From contig CM042540.1 of NCBI GenBank assembly GCA_023630585.1, positions 12,112,574 to 12,176,573 of the forward strand: DNA of 64,000 nt, read 5' to 3'. The notes beneath the pieces are model-generated. The model was not told the origin of the DNA, did no database searches, and saw only the letters and a program-made list of their open reading frames with translations. Origin of the DNA: Cranoglanis bouderius (Eukaryota; Chordata; Actinopteri; Siluriformes; Cranoglanididae). Both the position numbers and the translations under genes were made by a program. Shown in pieces: positions 45,014 through 58,100 of the stretch (its first letter is position 1; the number at the start of each line of letters is the position of its first letter).

Positions 45014-46623
45014 CAGACAGTGTGGGTGCACAAATGTATACAGGTTCCATTTTGGATATTTAATACCTTTTTATTTAATTTCCTGCATATTGAAACAATT
45101 ATATCCATTAGAAACCGAAGTTAAATGTTAATATGACTGTTGATTTCAGCAAACTGTGAGCCAAAGTGTAAAAACGGGGGTGAATGTCTCCGACCTGGAA
45201 AGTGCAGATGTCCACCAGGACTTGGTGGAAAATATTGTGAAAAAGGTATTTTGAATGTTTCTACAGTAAACTCTAACTGTTGTGATTTTAACCTCTGAGA
45301 GAATGAAATGTTTCACATTTCACATTTAGAGAAATGGAGCAGAAAACAAAGTAAGAGGGACGAAATAACAGATATAGTAAAAATAAATAAATAAATAAAT
45401 AAAATGAGTAGATAGCTAACCTTGGAGTGTCTGTCTTTAACAGTGGCATGTGATGGTGGCTGCTGGAATGGTGGAGAATGCATTGCACTGAACGGGCAGG
45501 CCAAGTGCATTTGTCCCTCCAGCTGGACTGGATCTAAATGTCAAGAAGGTTTGTTGATTTTCTCTACTAATTTATCAAAATGATTTTTTCCCCCAAGAAA
45601 TAATGCAGGAAGGATGTAGGAAGGTGTTAAGAGTGGATTTAGGAAATTAAAGAGTCCTGTTTCATTCATGGGGAATATGCCATTCAAATGATTTGAGTTC
45701 TCAAAACACATATCATGGGAATTTGATTAAAACACATTTTTACGTATATCTGGTTTTATCCTAAGGGTGTGATTTAACAAGCTACGCTTTCAGATCTTAC
45801 ATTTTCAATAATCCTTGTTTAACAGTTTTAGCAGCAAATTGATATGAGATAAATAATACAGTAAACCTTTAAATGACCTTTAATGATGAAATGAATAATT
45901 GTAGGGTTTGGGGCCTATTTAGGATTGCTGAGTTTTCTAAAAGAAAGTGTAAAAGAAAAATACAGAAAATACAGTATGAAAACATGTCTGTGTGTTTCAT
46001 GACTGAATGCCATTTTGAGTGTGTGTGCTGCTTCTGTTTCTACAGCAATCTGTCCTCAGGGTTGCCAGAATGGCGGCAGCTGTATGGCTCCAGGAATCTG
46101 CAGCTGTCCAGAGGGATGGCTAGGGGGAGCCTGTCACATCGGTGATCCAAACTACACACACACACACACACACATACACACACACACACACACACGAAAC
46201 CTCTTATATTGTCTGTTCACATTATGTATATCAACATATACGTGTTGTGGCTTTGACACATTGAATAACACATTGAATATAGTGTTGTGGCTTTGACACA
46301 TTGAATAAAATATTTCAACATGCAATAGTTATACAGTTCAACCTCTGGTGACTCTATTAAATAATATTACTGGACTGTATTACTACTGATGGGAGCTTAA
46401 ATATAAGCTGGACTGTGAGCTTGTTTGCATTCTTCGGTCTGTAAAAGCTGTAATGCTGATCTCAGACCAGTTTCAGATGAAGGAACATGAATATTGCTTT
46501 CTCTCCACAGCTGTGTGTAAGAAGCCGTGTCTGAATGGTGGGAAGTGTGTGTCTCCAGACAAATGTCGCTGTCGCAGTCTGTTCTCCGGCCCTCAGTGCG
46601 AGGACAGAAAAAAACTCTTCTGA
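44697..46623 (+). CDS. Small secreted protein with five EGF modules, VWDE-like
   Basis: Five coding exons: 44697-44931, 45150-45245 (96 nt), 45444-45548 (105 nt), 46046-46141 (96 nt), 46511-46623. All are GT-AG with phase-1 introns, giving 214 aa. Residues 1-30 hold a signal peptide (LLWTYLCMAMLALLTGVCLGG); a short linker precedes five EGF modules of about 32 residues with six cysteines each. Module starts: VCDPPCRHAGIC, NCEPKCKNGGEC, ACDGGCWNGGEC, ICPQGCQNGGSC, VCKKPCLNGGKC. The end is a basic CEDRKKLF. Module length, exon phase and the 96-nt exon size equal those of the C-terminal repeats of the convergent vwde gene. There is no DSL, WIF, laminin or membrane segment, which argues against Delta-like proteins or WIF1. 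Two ATGs (44697, 44703) are possible; the first is used. Function is unknown to me; probably an extracellular ligand or matrix protein. Confidence 0.88.
44978..45012. repeat. (GT)n microsatellite in EGF-gene intron 1
   Basis: About 34 bases of GT repeat, 50 bases past the exon 1 donor. Confidence 0.95.
46154..46196. repeat. (CA)n microsatellite abutting a duplicated block
   Basis: The CA run starts 13 bases after the exon 4 donor. Immediately downstream lies a roughly 50-base block that also follows a CA run at 31378-31400. Confidence 0.95.
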
Positions 46624-46785
46624 TCTCAGCACTTACACTCCCTCAGAGCTGGAGACTTGGCCAACATGGTGCTATTCATTTAAGTTTGTTCATTCACTTT
46701 TTACATGTACTTTTTACATTTGTTTACATTTCTAAACAAATTTATTACATTATGTTATATGTACGCTGTGTGATTTTTGACATTA

Positions 46786-46791
46786 AATAAA
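46786..46791 (+). terminator. Likely polyadenylation signal of the EGF gene
   Basis: AATAAA lies 163 bases after the stop codon in an otherwise featureless AT-rich 3' UTR, followed by a GT-rich stretch (gtgtgtgtgcgtgtg), which suits a downstream GU-rich element. Confidence 0.65.
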
Positions 46792-46892
46792 TTAAAACAC
46801 AAGTTTATGTGTGTGTGCGTGTGTGTGTGTGGTTGATTACTTGATGTTGCTTTCAGATATTATAATGAACATTCAGTTCAATGGTACTGTAT

Positions 46893-47175
46893 AATCATCC
46901 ATCCATCCATCTATCCATCCATCCATTTTCGGTCGTGGGGAGCCTGGAGCCTCTCCCAGGGAACTCGGGGCACAAGGCGGGGGACACCCTGGACGGAGTG
47001 CCAACCCATCACAAGGCACAATCGCATACACACTCAGACACACACTCACACACCCATTCACACACTACAGACAATTTAGAGATCCCAATCATCCTACGAC
47101 GCATGTCTTTGGATTGGAGAACCCAGAGGAAACCCAAGCACCGTGAGAACATGCGAACTCCAGGCACACAGGGCA
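46893..47175 (-). mobile_element. V-type SINE copy, reverse orientation
   Basis: It starts with (ATCC)n, the reversed ATGG tail, then ggagcctggagcctc, gggcacaaggcggggg, gccaacccatcacaaggcac and the central gaaacccaagcaccgtgag block. It pairs with the copy at 39186-39520 on the opposite strand. It lies between the convergent EGF and vwde genes. Confidence 0.8.
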
Positions 47176-47774
47176 GAGGCGGGATTATGTCTGCTTTCAG
47201 ATTGATGGTAAATAAATGAAAACATTTATCTCTGATAGAGAACTTGGTGCTCTTTTAAATTCTCATTTTACATTAAAAAAAACCCAACTAATTTCTGTAA
47301 ATCAGTCTGATTATCTTGCTGCTTTACTTTAATTCATTAAACATTCATCAATAAAAATTAAGTAATCACAATTTATGTTATAAATATCCTGCCAGTCAGG
47401 TTTTGATCATCCCTTATTAAAATTTGACATTTTGTTTAAATCTCAAGGTTTATTTTAAATACTGTAAAATTAGTAATATGTGTATTTTTAGTAAATGAGA
47501 AATGTAAATTAAGAAAAATCTTGATCTAGTTGAAAAAGGTCCAGATCTCGGTCACTTTAATTAGGCACCTGTGACATTTACACATATTTTTTCTAGAACT
47601 GATTCTTGTACTATTTATTAGTTATTTATCTATATGTTTAACTGGTTAATCCTCCAAGTGCCCTTGCCTTTAATAAAACCTCATTTACAGAGATTAGTAT
47701 CTGTGATTGGACAGTAAATACAAAGATTCTGGTATGTAGCTGAAATTGTGTTCAATATCTACGTATATATTTAT

Positions 47775-48215
47775 TTATACCACAGAGGTGTCATGAATTT
47801 CCTATAACAGTAGCTCTCACACCAAGTTTATATTAAACCCCTTAAACCGCTCATTCTAATATGTTAGTTTTTCTGTGGTGGACACTCTGCTAAGTCCAAT
47901 AATAAACAGATTTTTAAAAAATGTGTTGTTATTAAACAAACAAACAAACAAACAAAAAAATCAGTGATATGTTGAAGATTTCTGTTAGGAGACATTTATT
48001 TAACATTTATGGAACCAGTCTCCAGTGTCAGCACTTTATAGCAGTCAGTATGTTTTCTGCTCTGGGAAATCTTCAGAACGAAGGGCTTTGCACCTTACAG
48101 TTTCTCTGTAACATGACAAGATAAATTTTTTGTCTCATTAACTTCAAGAGAGAGAAAAATGCGAGGCTGGTGAGGGAACATCTGTTTCTAACTGCTGTAA
48201 TGTAACTGATAACAG
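47775..48215 (+). repeat. Dispersed repeat, copy 3 (diverged)
   Basis: ttataccacag, gtggtggacactctgc, cattaacttcaagagagag and gaggctggtgagggaac match the copies at 37560 and 38537 with indels and many substitutions. It lies beyond the 3' end of vwde. Confidence 0.6.
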
Positions 48216-49120
48216 ATATATAACTGATGAGATGTTTGCGAATATTCAGTAACATTCAATGTAACTATAAATGGGTAAAAGCATTACTAAATAAATGAAA
48301 AATAAAAATCAATGCCAAATCACAATAAAACACTGCTATTATAGGAAAATAATCCAACACACCACCCGTATGGATTATATTTCTATAACAGTCTGCCCTG
48401 TCGTGTTTTATTCTTTACCTATCAAATACCTTCATATTTTAAAACCAATAAAACAATCACACAAAATCACCAAGATTACAAATGTACATTAACATTTATT
48501 ACATTCCAATATAAAGTACATATACATCAAATAAACCTAAAGCAGATTAAATTTCTCTATAACTGTTGTTTTACAAAATAAAACAAATATGACAGTGAAA
48601 TAAAGAATGTTCCATTAATTTCTTTAAGAAATGTACCTGTATAGAGTAAAAGCTCAGTCTGTTACAGGTCACTGTTAGCCATAAGAACACATATACGTCC
48701 TTACAGCTTCTCTTATACAGCGTGTATTATACGGACGACTTTATCGGCTGAAAATGGAGAATAAGATAATACTCTCATGAGAAGTACACTTGGCAGACAC
48801 ACTTTGTTGAGTGCACTCACCTAGTGACAAAACAGCAGAGTGAAACTGCAGAATTAGATGTGTGATCATAGCAAAAAGGAAAATTTCGTTCTTTTCTTGG
48901 CTGCTGCCTGAGATACACGTTCATAAACATACACTTAAGGACACGGACTCTCTCTCGCACACATATCCACTCCTGTGGACTTCGAGGTGGGTACAAACAC
49001 TGTCTATAAAACCCTCTCCTCATATGTTTCTTCTTCTTTCATCATCTGGTCTGGAAATACAGAGTTCAGACTTTCTTTATGTTCCATGCTCATGACATAA
49101 TATCAAAGTGTAGCCTGTAA

Positions 49121-49160
<40 letters not shown>

Positions 49161-49185
49161 CTAAAAACAGCGAGGAAGTTGAATC

Positions 49186-52100
49186 TCATCTTACTCTGGC
49201 AGCGCAGGTTGATCCTGTGTACCCTGAGCGACACTGACAGAAGTTTGGAAGCACACACTTTCCTCCATTTTGGCACTTGTGCTTGCAGATGGCTGTATAT
49301 AATAACGCAGTATGTCTCATCATTATGTGTCAGAAAATCATCAAAAGACCAAATCCAATACATGAAAGGTTAAAAATATAATATATTACAGTTTAATGAT
49401 CTGCAAGATATCAGTTAGACTTACGAGTCTGGCACTGTAAGCCTTCCCATCCAGCAGGGCAGTGACACGTGTTGGGTCCCACACACTCTCCTCCATTTTT
49501 ACACTTCTGTAAGCAAACCGCTTACATACAGAACAGAGATTATGCATAATGTGTATGCTTAATATGTCATAATCCTATCATGACCTACTCTGTAAAACAT
49601 TTACTGTACAGCAGAGTTGCCAGTAAACTATTATTAATAATAATAATAATAATAATAAATTAATAATAATCAGTAATTTACAACTTACAGTACATAACAT
49701 TTACAATATATATATATATATATATATTTTACAGTATATTACTGTATGTTTTCTAGTAATATACTGTAAATTTCGCAAGTAAAATACTTGTAAATATAAT
49801 TATAGAATAAAATAAAACACAATCCAGTACATTTGCTCATTTGGCTGATACAGGATACAACTGAGCAGAAGGTATAGGGTCTTGCTCAAGGATCCAACCA
49901 TGGCAGCCTCTGCTATAATGAGATTTATACTCACAACCTTCTGAACTGTAACTACTGAGCCACCACAACTAGCTCAACAAACTTGCTCTAATTCAAGTTT
50001 TTACAAGCATATAAAGCTAAATTCAAGGACAACACAAGGAGAATTTTTAACATTCATAGCCCTGCCAAAAAACGATAGATATCCCACCATGCATTGCATT
50101 TTCTGGTATTTTATTATAAACCAATGCAATGCTCTAATTGCCTACTTGTTTACAGTAGAATCCTGTTCAATAATAAAACAGTACTTTGCTGTAAAATAAA
50201 TACTGTAAATTTACAGCATATTGTACAGTATATTAAACATGTTAAAGACTAGAAGACTTGAAGTCTTATTTATTGTAAAAGTTCACTTACGAACATCACA
50301 GATTTCCCCCCGCCAGCCAGAAGCACAGGAACAGGTGTTTGGACCCACACACTTTCCTTTATTCATGCACATCGGATCACACACACCTACACACAAACGT
50401 GCAAGAGTAATACGAGAGTCAAAAATATTTAAGCAAAAATGGGCTTGTGTTCGTCGTAACTGAAACCCGGAACAATATGAAATTAAAAACATTTGTATGT
50501 AACCAAACTTTCAGACAAAAAAAATTGTTGCATCCACATATAGCAGCGTCTTATAGTACAACGTTGATAGGTTGTGCACATAGATAAATGTAACTTAAAA
50601 TGTAGCCTTTTGTGCTTTATGTCCAAGTAGAACACAGCACTGACACTTTCCAGGATCACAACTGTAGTGTGTATAAGGCCAAATCTGTGTGACTCGTGAG
50701 CAAAGCAAATTGGAACAAAAAAAAAAAAAAAAAAACAGGCACCACAAACTGTACCTGAATTTCACACATAGTCAGTGAAAGAGTGGAGGTCAGGGGAGGT
50801 ACAGGTGCATCTCAAAAAATTAGAATATCGTGGAAGTTCATTTTTTTCCCGTAGTTTAATTCAAAAAGTGGAACTTTCATATGTTCTAGATTCATTACAC
50901 ATAAAGTGAAATATTTCAAGCCTTTTTTGTTTTAATCTTGATGATTACGACTTACAGCTCATGGAAATCAAAAAATCAACATCTCAAAATATTAGAATAA
51001 AAAATTTATAATACAGCAATTTATGCACTCGGGGCTCCTTTTGCATGAATTACTGCATCAGTGCGGCATGGCATGGAGGCAATCAGCCTGTGGCACTGCT
51101 GAGGTGTTATGGAAGCCCAGGTTGCTTTAATAGCGGCCTTCAGCTCGTCTGTATTGTTGGGTCTGGTGTCCCTCATCTTCCTCTTGACAAGATTCAGGTG
51201 AGGCGAGTTGGCTGGCCAATCAAGCACAGTAATACCATGGTCAGCAAACCAGTTACTAGTAATTTTGGCATTGTGGGCAGGTGCCAAGTCCTGCCTGAAA
51301 AGGAAATCAGCGTCTCCATAAAGCTTGAGTAAACCTTTTTTGAGTAAAAAGGTGTTTTGAGTCGATTAGCTGATTAGAGCTCTTCTCAGGTCGACATTGC
51401 TGTATTATAAATTCTTTATTCCAATATTTTTTACAGCTCATTTCCATGTGAATACATGAAAGTTACACTTTTTGAATTAAATTACGGAAAAAATGAACTT
51501 TTCCATGATATTCTAATTTTTTTTAGATGCACCTGTATAACCAAGCATTGGGAAACAATTAACGCATGCAAATATCTTTGTCAACTAACACTCACTCATT
51601 TGACATCTCTTGCCAGTGTAGCCTTCAGGACAGGAGCACACGTTGTTCCTCATGCACTGACCACGGTTTTTACAGGGAGGGTTGCACACAGCTACAGCAC
51701 AAAACACAGCACACTGCATTATTTGTTTATTTTGTATTGTTCTGCAGAGCAATTTATCCATTAGGCAGACAATTAAGCAGATCCACAAATTAAACAGCTA
51801 ATGACACCTAATGAAACATAAAAGCAATAATAATAATAATAATAATAATAATAAAGTAATATGAGTAAATATTGGCGTCTGTGCATGTTCTCCCCATCTG
51901 TGTGGGTTTCCGCTGGGTTCTCTGGTTTCCTCCTACCTCCTAAAAACAAGCCAGTAGGTGGACTGGCTATGTTAAATTACCCTGGATATGTGAATGCGTG
52001 TGTTCGCGGTGCCCTGTGATGGACTGGCATCATATGCAGGGTGTTTTCCCGCCTCACACCCACTGTTTCTGACGATAGGCTTTTGTAAAAGTATCACAGG

Positions 52101-55100
52101 TGTCAAGGATCACAAAACACTCTGGCACTATACCTATCTGGCACTGTGATCCATAGAAGCCACTAGGACATGCACAGATGTTAGGCTTGATGCAGGTGCC
52201 ACCATTCAGACACACAGGCTTACAATCAGCTGAAAGACAAACAGATTACACATTACTGAACGGTGTAGAACCAGGGGCTAGGTTGGTATTTAAGTCACCC
52301 TAAACATTCTAAAATATATTTTTACAATAACTTCAGGGGAATTGTTATGAATGTGTAGAAATGTGACACCAGGTTACCAGGAGAAGGTTGATGGGCACAT
52401 GTGAGGTTACAGGTATTTTTATTTGCATATTAATGGAATATACAGTACTGTGCAAAAGTTTTAGGCACATGAAAAGAAATGCTATAGAGCAAAGATGCCT
52501 TCAAAATAATGAAATTAAATGTTTCTACATAAAAAAAAAATACAACAAAGAGCAGTAAACAGTAGTAAATGAAACAAAGTCAGTATTTGGTGTGACAAAA
52601 AAATAAAAATAAAAATAGTAGTCTCCAGTACAGTTTGTGCAGTTTTAAAAGGAAATGAGCTGGTAAGTTTTATTGAGCATCTTGCCGAACCAGACACAGT
52701 TCTTCTGGAGACTTTGACTTTGGCACTTGCTTCTTATTTTTGCAGCAAAACCCAGCAGCCTTCATTGTGTTTTTTGTCTGAAAAGTGTCTCTTACGTAAT
52801 ATGCTGCTTTCTTTAATGACATACAAACATTTTTTTGTAACATTTAATTTTGTGCTAGAAAACTAATGTTTCTAAAATGTTTTTTATACTGACTTGATAA
52901 TGTAGAAGTCATAAAATAAAAAATCTATAACAAAGTTTGTACTAAAAACAAATAGGGTGCCTAAAACTTTTGCACAGCACTGTAGATTTGTTGATGAGAA
53001 TAAAAGTGCAAGCACAGAAAAATTATGAGCTTTGAAACAAGTTTTGAGTGACATAATCTAAGCCTAATAATAATAATGATAAAAAAAAAAAAAATCTGTT
53101 GTTATTTAACAATGAAAAAGAAAATGTATAATCATTGATAGGTAAAGCTTTCTGTAAGGAGATTATTTAACATTAACAGTCAAAACTGATTCCACCATTG
53201 ATTATTTTCCTATAACAATGTTAATTCCTTACTCCACACATGTACTAAAGGATAAAAGCAGGTACCTGAGTTACAAGTTGGTCCATACCAGCCAGGCTTG
53301 CACTTACACACTTCAGGAGATACACATTCTCCACCGTTCTCACAGTGCCGGGTACACACCACTGTAGACACACAGCCACAGATGAAATCAATGTGCAGTT
53401 TATTAAACTGAGCGCCATAATCGCAAAACTGGATCTCGGAGCTTTATCTGATCAAATCAAGACAAAACCAATCTCATCAAATGACACATAAACCTAAAAT
53501 GTACAAGATTTTTAAGGGTAAAATGCACCGCTTAAAGAAATAAAATAATGTGAAACATCTCCTCACTAATTTCACACCGCGGCCCCACATAGCCATACGA
53601 GCAGGTGCACAGGTTTCTGGACAAGCAGCTGCCTCCATTTCGACACGGTGGATCACATGTAGCTGGAAGGCAAAGCAGAGAGAACATTTTGAACTACTTT
53701 CAGCTATACACACGGCAACATAAATGATGCACTGCAAAAATGACATCCTAGCAAGTGAAAATGTCTTAAATATAGTTATACTAATCTATTATTTTCTATT
53801 ATAAGTTTACAATAAGCCAAATATAAGATTATTCATCTAATTTCTAGACTTTTTCTATTTTATTATTATTATAAATTTTTTTTTTTTTTTTTTTACTAAT
53901 TTCAAGTTTTAAATAGTCTTGTTCTATTCTTGTTCAATTTAGCTAATTTTAAGCATTTGTTTCTAGAAAGAAGCAAAATTATCTGCCAATAGAATAAGAA
54001 AATGTAAAGCTTGAATTTAGTAAAAATGTCTGGAAATAGGTTTAATAATTTTATATTTGATTTATTGTAATATTATAAAAAGGAAACACTACATACATTT
54101 GACTATATTCAAGATATTTACACTTGCTTAGATGTTATTTTTTGCAGTGTGGAAACTATATTGTATTGTATAAAACTCATCGTAAATTTCCCTACAAAAA
54201 GTTATGCATTAGAATGTCAGTGATTGGTCAATGATCTAGCACAAATCCCACCTTCCTCACAGGTTGGTCCACTGTAGCCTACAGGACACTCACACACGTT
54301 GGGCTTTACACACCTCCCTCTGTTCTTGCAGTCAGGTCGACACACAGCTGATAAAAAGTAACAGATTTTGAGATCATGGATTGATATGAGGATAGTGTGT
54401 TATGTGTGAAGCTTGCTGAAGATAGTAGCTAATGGAGGAAACACAGCTCACCAATGTGGCAGTTATATCCAGTGTATCCTTCTTTACAGGTGCACGTATT
54501 GGGCAGAGAGCACTCCATGTTCTGACCACACGGATAACGACACATGGCTGCATACAGAGCAAAAAACCACAATCATGCATGTCATAACATTCTTATGAAC
54601 TAAACTTGTGCATTTTGTGGAAAACAATCAACGATGGGATGGTGTGATGAAGTGTTTCATTCCTGTTATACCACAGCACTTTTCCAACAATTTAACTTTT
54701 TTGTTTATTATAGAATGACGATATACCTTTTTTACATTTATCATTATTTAATGTTTATACAGGTGCATCTCAATAAATTAGAATGTCGTGGAAAAGTTCG
54801 TTTATTTCAGTAATTCAACTCAAATTGTGAAACTCGTGTATTAAATAAATTCAATGCCACAGAATGAAGTAGTTTAAGTCTTTGGTTCTTTTAATTGTGA
54901 TGATTTTGGCTCACATTTAACAAAAACCCACCAATTCACTATCTCAACAAATTAGAATATGGTGACATGCCAATCAGCTAATCAACTCAAAACACTTGCA
55001 AAGGTTTCCTGAGCCTTCAAAATGGTCTCTCAGTTTGGTTCACTAGGTAAGCCACAAACATTCATTGCCAAAGAAGCTGGCTGTTCACAGAGTGCTGTAT

Positions 55101-58100
55101 CCAAGCATGTTAACAGAAAGTTGAGTGGAAAGAAAAAGTGTGGAAGAAAAAGATGCACAACCAACCGAGAGAACCGCAGCCTTATGAGGATTGTCAAGCA
55201 AAATCGATTCAAGAATTTGAGTGAACTTCACAAGCAATGGACTGAGGCTGGGGTCAAGGCATCAAGAGCCACCACAAACAGACGTGCCAAGGAATTTGGC
55301 TACAGTTGTCGTATTCCTCTTGTTAAGCCACTCCTGAACCACAGACAATGTCAGAGGCGTCTTACCTGGGCTAACGAGAAGAAGAACTGGACTGTTGACC
55401 AGTGCTCCAATATCCTCTTTTCAGATGGGAGCAAGTTTTGTATTTCATTTGGAAACCAAGGTCCTAGAGTCTGGAGAAAGGGTGGAGAAGCTCATAGCCC
55501 AAGTTGCTTGAAGTCCAGTGTTCAGTTTCCACAGTCTGTGATGATTTGTGGTGCAATGTCATCTGCTGGTGTTGGTCCATTGTGTTTTTTGAAAACCAAA
55601 GTCACTGCACCCGTTTACCAAGAAATTTTGGAGCACTTCATGCTTCCTTCAGCTGACCAGCATTTTGAAGATGCTGATTTCATTTTCCAGCAGGATTTGG
55701 CACCTGCCCACTCTGCCAAAAGCACCAAAAGTTGGTTAAATGACCATGGTGTTGGTGTGCTTGACAGGCCAGCAAACTCACCAGACCTGAACCCCATAGA
55801 GAATCTGTGGGATATTGTCAAGAGGAAAATGAGAAAAAAGAGACCAAAAAATGCAGATGAGCTGAAGGCCACTGTCAAAGAAACCTGGGCTTCCATACCA
55901 CCTCAGCAGTGCCACAAACTGATCACCTCCATGCCACGCCGAATTGAGGCAGCAATTAAAGCAAAAGGAGCCCCTACCAAGTATTGAGTGCATGTACAGT
56001 AAATGAACATACTTTCCAGAAGGCCAACAATTCACTAAAAATGTTTTTATTGGTCTTATGAAGTATTCTAATTTGTTGAGATAGTGAATTGGTGGGTTTT
56101 TGTTAAATGTGAGCCAAAATCACCACAATTAAAAGAACCAAAGACTTAAACTACTTCAGTCTGCGGCATTGAATTTATTTAATACACGAGTTTCACAATT
56201 TGAGTTGAATTACTGAAATAAACGAACTTTTCCACGATATTCTAATTTATTGAGATGCACCTGTAGTTACATTTACATTTCCTTTTATCACTTATATTAT
56301 AGCAGTTATATTCCCTCACCAGTCGCTCTTTTCTCTCTCTCTTGAAGTTAAAATGACAAAAAGAAATACAGCTTGTACCAAGAAACCAGAAACCGCAAAG
56401 TCCTCTGCCCTGATGACTTTCCTGGAGTGAAAAACTTACTGACCATTACAAAGCATTGACACTGAAGGCACTGGTATAGAAGAAAAAATTATATCACCCA
56501 TGCATATAGTCATCCACTGACTTTAATGGACTTAAAGGCCAATCATTAGGAGGAAGAGCTAACCTTTACAAGTGATTCCATCTCCCCTGTATCCGTTAGG
56601 ACAGCGGCCACACTTGAAGTGTCCAGTGGCAGAAGGCTCACAAGGCACACCAGGAAAACAGGAAAAGTCAGCGCAAGTCCTGCCATCTTCAACAACCACA
56701 GGCTCTGAATCCTCCTCATGAAGCTGCCCTCCAGAACCTGTTGCAGTTCTGTTATCATGGTTAACGGGGCTTAAAGAAGTCTTTCTATCAATGAGTGATG
56801 GTGACTTCTTGTTGGATAGAGGCGTCGCAGCTATAACAGAGGGTTCAGTGGATTTCTGAGATGAGGAGGAAGTGGAGAACGATGAAGACAAAAGGACATC
56901 GGGTCTGTTCCCTTCTCTAGTGCCTGGTGATAGCCCTGTAAAATGTTCTGAATGTCAAAAGGCCAAGCCTGAGCAGTTAAAATATTCAACATTTAAATCA
57001 ATAACCTTGATCTGAATTATAAAGACAATTTCAAGGACACAATCTGCTTTCCACTGGTCTGTTTTCTGTGACATAACCAGCACAACCATGTCCTATTTTA
57101 TCTCTACTTACTGTTTTCTGGTCTTGACGTGCAGGTTTGTCCGTTGCCGTGGAGACCTGGAGGACAGGGACCACAAATATATCCAGCAGATGTATACACA
57201 CTCTCAAAGCACTGGACTCCTTGGTAACAGGGTTGACTGGAACACGGGCTCTGAGCTATAGAAGAAAAATGACTGATATAGATGACAAGCAAAACAAGAA
57301 AAAAATTTTAAAATATATGACAAAAATTTCATTGCATTCCAGTCAGAAGGAAGATGAGGGCAGAAGGCAGCATTTTGTATCAGCATTCGAACACTCCAGA
57401 GATGAATGCAAGTCTTATTTTGGCCAAATTGCTTGTTTTGTAGTGAACAGTCATTGATGTTGACTGTTGACTGAGTAATGTAACTAAGTAATGTAACTTA
57501 ATATCACAGGTTATTTATCAGGTTTATGCAACTTGCTAACCGCTATATCAGTATCCACTAATGCTAACTTGTCAGATAGCTAGCAAACCTCTGAAGCAAG
57601 CTAGAATATAGTTTGCACAGTCTTAGTATAGACATGAAGCAGCAATGTTCCCAGACTTTCAGGTCTATGTTTGAATTAACCCTCCTACCTGGGCTGAGGT
57701 TGGGTTTGAAGTGTCTGAGGTTGACTCCTTGATCTTCTGTATGGTCTCTGTGTCTTGCTTTACCTTTCAATCCAGTACAAGCAATTTCCATTAGAGGAGG
57801 TTCATCTACTACTTACTACTACTACTACTACTACTATTAATAATAATAATAATAATAATGATGATGATGATGGACACTGAAGTCATGATACTGGTAAAAT
57901 TAGTGTTTTTTTCCACAGTCACTGAGCTTAAGTACAAATTGCGCAAAAGGGATTGTGAGACTTTCGAGGTATGAACTCACGGATGCAGTTTTTCCCATCC
58001 CCGTTAAAGTGATCAGGACAGGGTCCACACACAAATGACCCTAGTGTGTTTTTACAAGACACTCCAGGGAAGCATGGAGTTGACACACACTCATCAATGT

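Larger units (their letters stand above)
49195..54547 (-). other. vwde: vwde tandem EGF exon array (nine modules)
   Basis: Eight consecutive exons are exactly 96 nt and phase-symmetric (2 + 93 + 1), each coding one 32-residue EGF of the form C-x3-C-x3-G-x(2)-C-x5-C-x-C-x8-C. A ninth, terminal module ends at 49195. Starts include MCRYPCGQNMEC, VCRPDCKNRGRC, TCDPPCRNGGSC, VCTRHCENGGEC, DCKPVCLNGGTC, VCNPPCKNRGQC, VCDPMCMNKGKC, VCLQKCKNGGEC and ICKHKCQNGGKC. Equal length and phase show growth by exon duplication, and allow skipping or duplication of single modules without frameshift. Confidence 0.92.

Noticed and set aside
44697..46623. EGF gene as a Delta/Jagged ligand or WIF1
   Set aside because: There is no DSL domain, WIF domain or membrane segment, and the module spacing fits vwde repeats better.
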